Origin: Smallanthus sonchifolius | Lineage: Eukaryota > Streptophyta > Magnoliopsida > Asterales > Asteraceae | Length of the DNA: 64,000 bases | Assembly (NCBI GenBank): GCA_023525975.1 | Contig: CM042018.1 | Span: forward strand, 79,057,001 to 79,121,000 | Direction: 5' to 3' | Shown here: positions 60,201-64,000 of the stretch, one piece after another | How positions within the stretch are numbered: position 1 is the first letter of the stretch | Layout: every line of letters begins with the position of its first letter | Program-made: the position numbers and the translations under genes | Notes under the pieces: generated by a model | The model's database searches: none | Told to the model about the DNA's origin: nothing | Seen by the model: only the letters and a program-made list of their open reading frames with translations

Positions 60201-61798
60201 AAGAACTCAATATGAGGCAACGACGTTGGGTCGAACTCCTTAACGACTACGACTGCGAGATTCGTTACCATCCCGGCAAAGCGAATGTTGTAGCCGATGC
60301 TTTGAGTCGAAAGGACCATGTTATGCTTCATTGTGCCCGTATTCAAACCTATATTCAAACCCGTATCTTAGAAGCTCAACACGTCTCGGTAACCGAGGGT
60401 AACATGTACGAAGAAATGTCATGTGGTGTTGAACTCCTTCTTGAATCAAAACCCAATGCTTACTCTATTACTTAAACCATATTTGGGTTCCCGATCGCGA
60501 CGATCTCCGTACATTTCTCATGAACGAGGCTCATAAGACTCGTTATTCTATTCATCCTGGTGCGGATAAAATGTACCAAGATCTTCGCCAACTTTATTGG
60601 TGGCCCGGTATGAAGAAAGACATTGCTCTTTATGTGGCCAAATGCTTAACTTGTTCCAAAGTCAAAGCCGAAATCAACGTCCTTCTGGTTTGCTCGAACA
60701 ACCAGAAATTCCCGTGTGGAAATGGGAGAATCTAGCTATGGATTTCATTACCATGCTCCCTCACACTTCGAGTGGATATGATAGTATTTGGGTGATCATT
60801 GATCGTCTCACTAAATCCACTCATTTGTTGCCTATCCGCGAAGACATCAAAGTGGAGAAACTAGCCCGAATTTATATTGATGAAATTGTGAGCCGTCATG
60901 GTGTTCCTTTGAACATAATATCTGATCAAGATGCTCAGTTCACTTCTCGATTTTGGCAATCTCTCCAAAAGGCTCTTGGTACTAGATTGGATTTGAGCAC
61001 GGCTTACCACCCGCAAACTGATGGTCAAACGAGCGAACAATCCAAACTCTTGAAGACATGCTTAGAGCTTGTGTAATCGATTTTGGAGGCAATTGGGATT
61101 CACATTTATCCCTTACTGAGTTTTCATACAACAATAGCTACCACACAAGTATCAACATGGCTCCATTCGAAGCTCTCTATGGTCGCAAGTGTCGTTCTCC
61201 TATCTGTTGGAGTGAGATTGGTGAAGCACAAATCACTGGTCCCGAGTTAATTCAAGAAACATCCGACAAGATTATTCAAATCCGTGACAGTATTCGAGTA
61301 GCGAGGAGTCGGCAAAAGAGTTATGCCGACAAACGTCGAAAACCCTTGGAATTCCAAGTCGGTGACCTTGTTCTTCTAAAGGTGTCTCCATGGAAGGGTG
61401 TGATCCGTTTTGGAAAGAAAGGCAAATTAGCACCTCGTTATGTTGGTCCATTCAGAATCCTTGAAAGGATTGGGAAAGTGGCTTACAAGCTCGAGTTACC
61501 TCCATCTCTTGGAAATGTGCATCCTACATTTCATATATCTAATCTGAAGAAGTGTCTCGCTGATGAAAATCTCCATATACCGCTTGACGACGTGCGCATT
61601 GATGAAACGATGCACTTCGTTGAGAAGCCGGTGGAAATTATGGATCGTGAAGTCAAACAACTCAAGCGAAGTCGCATTCCTATTGTCAAAGTTCGTTGGG
61701 AATCAAAGCGTGGTCCTGAGTTCACTTGGAAACGAGAAGACCAAATGAAGCTCAAGTACCCTCATCTTTTTGCCGATACTATTGTTTCCTCTAGCTAA
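57260..61798 (+). pseudogene. T7 gag-pol polyprotein, near-intact with one stop and three frameshifts
   Basis: ATG 57260 (MPPGRAPATNANTDIATILT), an Asn/Gly linker, then TAA 57428-57430 in frame. The same frame continues through the gag core (ALTWWNGEK), zinc knuckles (CTHCGKYGHTINVC, CYECGDPNHFRDQC), protease (LFDTGADKSFVS), RT (intact FIDDILIYS) and RNase H to about 60455. There a 1-nt loss shifts the frame; further losses occur near 60672 and near 61030. The last falls in the codon before the integrase catalytic Glu (QTDGQT then SEQ instead of ER). The chromodomain-like tail (KVRWESKRGPEFTWKRED) ends at TAA 61796-61798. Gag, protease and RT could still be active if the TAA were read through. 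Confidence 0.95.
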
Positions 61799-61822
61799 AT
61801 TTCGGGACGAAATTCTCTCAAC

Positions 61823-61832
61823 ATGGGGAGAC
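61823..61832 (+). other. T7 polypurine tract
   Basis: ATGGGGAGAC directly before the LTR start TGTAACATTT. Confidence 0.85.
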
Positions 61833-64000
61833 TGTAACATTTCTGATTTTAGTATTCATATTTCAATTCAATGTAATGTATTTCGAACTCAATACCCGTG
61901 CACTGTCTTAATATTTTTTCTCGCCATAAACTAAATGCAATGATTCGATACAAATTTACAAGTTTTGCTCGATTATATACACTTAAACGCTATACAAATA
62001 ACTATTTATTTCAAACTAATCAAACATGAAAAGTCAAGGACTAAAGTTGAAAATTTATCAAGAAACCCTAATTAGTACGGTCGTGCTTCGTCCTGGCACG
62101 GTCGCGCCAAGTGCCTCGGCACGATCGCGCGACTGGTCCTGGAACGATCGTGCCCAGTGCCTAAGCACGGTCGCGCCTCTCTTGGGCACGGTCGCGCCTG
62201 CGTAACAGTCGAAACGTAAATGCAGTTTCAAAACGCTCGGTCATTTGAATTCAAATCCGATGTGCGTTTCTCTTTCAGTATCAAAGAAAATAATTGTCAA
62301 TTACGATCATTATCATCCATTTGCGAATTCTCTCAAGAAAAACCGTCCAAAATTTCTCCCAAGCCTCAAATCATTCTTTTCGATCCTGTTGATACCAAAT
62401 AATCAAAGGACTTGATCCTCCGATCATCTCTAAGGTTTCTGAAGGTTGAATCAGTCGGAATCACAGCAGAAGACGCCGGAAAGCAATCTTGCCGTCGCCG
62501 GAACCTTCTCCTACCGACCTCCATCGATTCCCTACTCTTTCGGGTAATTGATCACTTGTTATTATCCGTTTTAGTATTTAGATCGAAAGCCCCATGTTAA
62601 TCTGGGCTTCCATTACAGAAATTATACAGAACCGAAATTCCTATTTTTAATAAAAAGGATTTAATCGAATCCATTCTTAAACACGTTTTCCACACAATTA
62701 ATTTATATGAATAGACTCGTAACAACTCAGTAATCAAAAGCCCTAACAATTCCAACGCTATAAATACAAGATTTGTTCAATTCGTGTCTGATTTGGAAGA
62801 GACACGGTCGCGCTAATCATCTAGCGCGGCCGTGCCTCATGAAACGCGGTCGTTCCGAGTAGCAGTGCGGTCGTGTCCTCCTGTCCAGACCTAGTCATGC
62901 CCTTTGGGCTAGCCTCTGTTGTGTCTAAAAATCATAGACACGACCGTGCCGATCCAAGGCACGGTCATGCCTGTTGACTTGTTTAGTTTGTGCCCTCTGT
63001 TGATCAACCCGGTCGCGCCCCGACTAGCGCTGTCGCGCCCGTGGCTTGAGCACGATCGTGCCCTTCCGAGGCACGGTCGTGTGTGACTCAGAAATTTTAA
63101 CAGAATTATAATTTTATATTTTTCAATCAATAAATGTTTCAAATTTTATAAAAATATGTTTTCTGTATTTGAAGAGATTTAAAGTTTAATCTGAAGATAA
63201 ATATTATTTATTTAAAAGTTTATTCAAAAATTTATAAAAATTAAATTTATATTTATCTTACACTTAAATGGTGTTTTACATGATTAAGTTACAAAGTTTA
63301 TAAATAAATAAGATAATAATTATTTATTTAATATTTAAACAAAAATCATTTATTTATTTATACTTAATTACAATCAATATTTACATTATTTCATAAACTA
63401 TAATCATTTATTTATTTATTAATTTACATTTAACACATGTATTATTTTCATAATCAACAATTTTATAAAAATTCTATTTTATTATTTAAATTCCAAACTT
63501 TAATCAAATGTTCCAAAGATGTTTACTACAACTTTATATATTTCATTTAATACTTTTTATACACAAATTCAACCTTCAATGTTAGACTTAAACTTTGTAC
63601 ACCGATTTTATTCAATATACACTACTATCTAGGTTAACTCGTGCGTATCAATGATTCTCATTTTATCTATACTCTTTGTTAGCTACACCTCCATACCAAG
63701 TGAGTATTCACAACCCCTTTTTACTCTTTTACACTTTTGGGGTGGAACATGAACTTTATACACATTACACATTTACATTTACACAAACAACACAAGTGCA
63801 AAATCCTATTTACATACATGTGTGCAAAATTTGAGCTTTGTGCCCGAGTGCTAGTTGTGCTAATCTTTGTGAAAACTTATGTGCAATCATTAACTATACA
63901 AGCCGACGGTTTTCAATGATAGATCTATTGAGTCTGACAAACCCACCCAAGTGGAGGTGATTGATACCGACAACACAATTTGCATACTAGTTACAAAGGT
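61833..64000 (+). repeat. T7 3' LTR (cut by the window end)
   Basis: Matches 52035-52269 and 54277 onward of the 5' LTR, without S6. About 360 bp are missing on the right. Contains the TATA box at 62759-62767 and both GC-rich arrays. Confidence 0.92.

Larger units (their letters stand above)
52035..64000 (+). mobile_element. T7: nearly complete Ty3/gypsy chromovirus (T1 family)
   Basis: 5' LTR (52035-56567, containing S6), primer site, gag-pol, polypurine tract, and the first 2.17 kb of the 3' LTR before the window ends. Inserted in S5 after CCCTA, which is the predicted target duplication. By eye the LTRs differ by perhaps 1.5-2%, so T7 is older than T4. Confidence 0.93.

Overview
This is plant nuclear DNA made almost entirely of nested LTR retrotransposons. 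I see no convincing host gene. The elements use the plant initiator-Met tRNA primer site (TGGTATCAGAGCC). Their Ty3/gypsy polyproteins end in a chromodomain-like segment and have long LTRs (1.7-3 kb), as in the Tekay/Del chromovirus lineage. An extra coiled-coil ORF ahead of gag, and a non-autonomous element carrying a pol-unrelated ORF, resemble repeats I recall from Asteraceae genomes; that assignment is recollection and inference.

Layout, with my own labels. T1 (+, 1-6132) is the pol and 3' LTR of a chromovirus cut by the left window edge. It sits inside T2 (-, 6133-15559), whose 5' LTR holds a reverse solo LTR, S1 (12167-14912). T2 sits inside T3 (+, fragments from 15560 to 40642), an old chromovirus also broken by T4 (-, 16017-27072, complete and young, TSD AAGCA), solo LTR S2 (28386-30111, TSD GATAT) and T5 (-, 30886-35019, non-autonomous). 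Its 3' LTR (36511-40642) is split by solo LTR S3 (36679-39113). From 40643 to 43925 is non-LTR DNA with three AT-flanked inverted-repeat elements (M1-M3). T6 (+, 43926-50396) is a decayed chromovirus with solo LTR S4 in its 5' LTR. It is cut by S5 (50397-52034, reverse LTR of the T3 family), itself cut by T7 (+, 52035 to the window end; same family as T1). The 5' LTR of T7 contains S6 (52270-54271), a solo LTR of the T6 family. Nesting is three to four layers deep, and most junctions are confirmed by 5-bp target site duplications (TSDs).

All gag-pol frames are damaged: in-frame stops, 1-nt frameshifts, lost catalytic residues or nested insertions. T4 is nearly identical between its LTRs yet carries three ORF lesions, so it was probably mobilised by enzymes supplied in trans.

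The most unusual signal lies in the LTRs. Most LTR types here carry arrays of short self-complementary repeats. In several arrays the loop is constant while the two arms change together: S6 53472-53717, T6 45218-45363, and one unit of the T4 LTR array. T1, T7 and S1 share a covarying stem-loop close to the LTR 3' end, and T1 and S1 also carry tRNA-like A-box/B-box modules. These are the best candidates for something not yet described. Everything was read by eye; no alignment or folding program was run.
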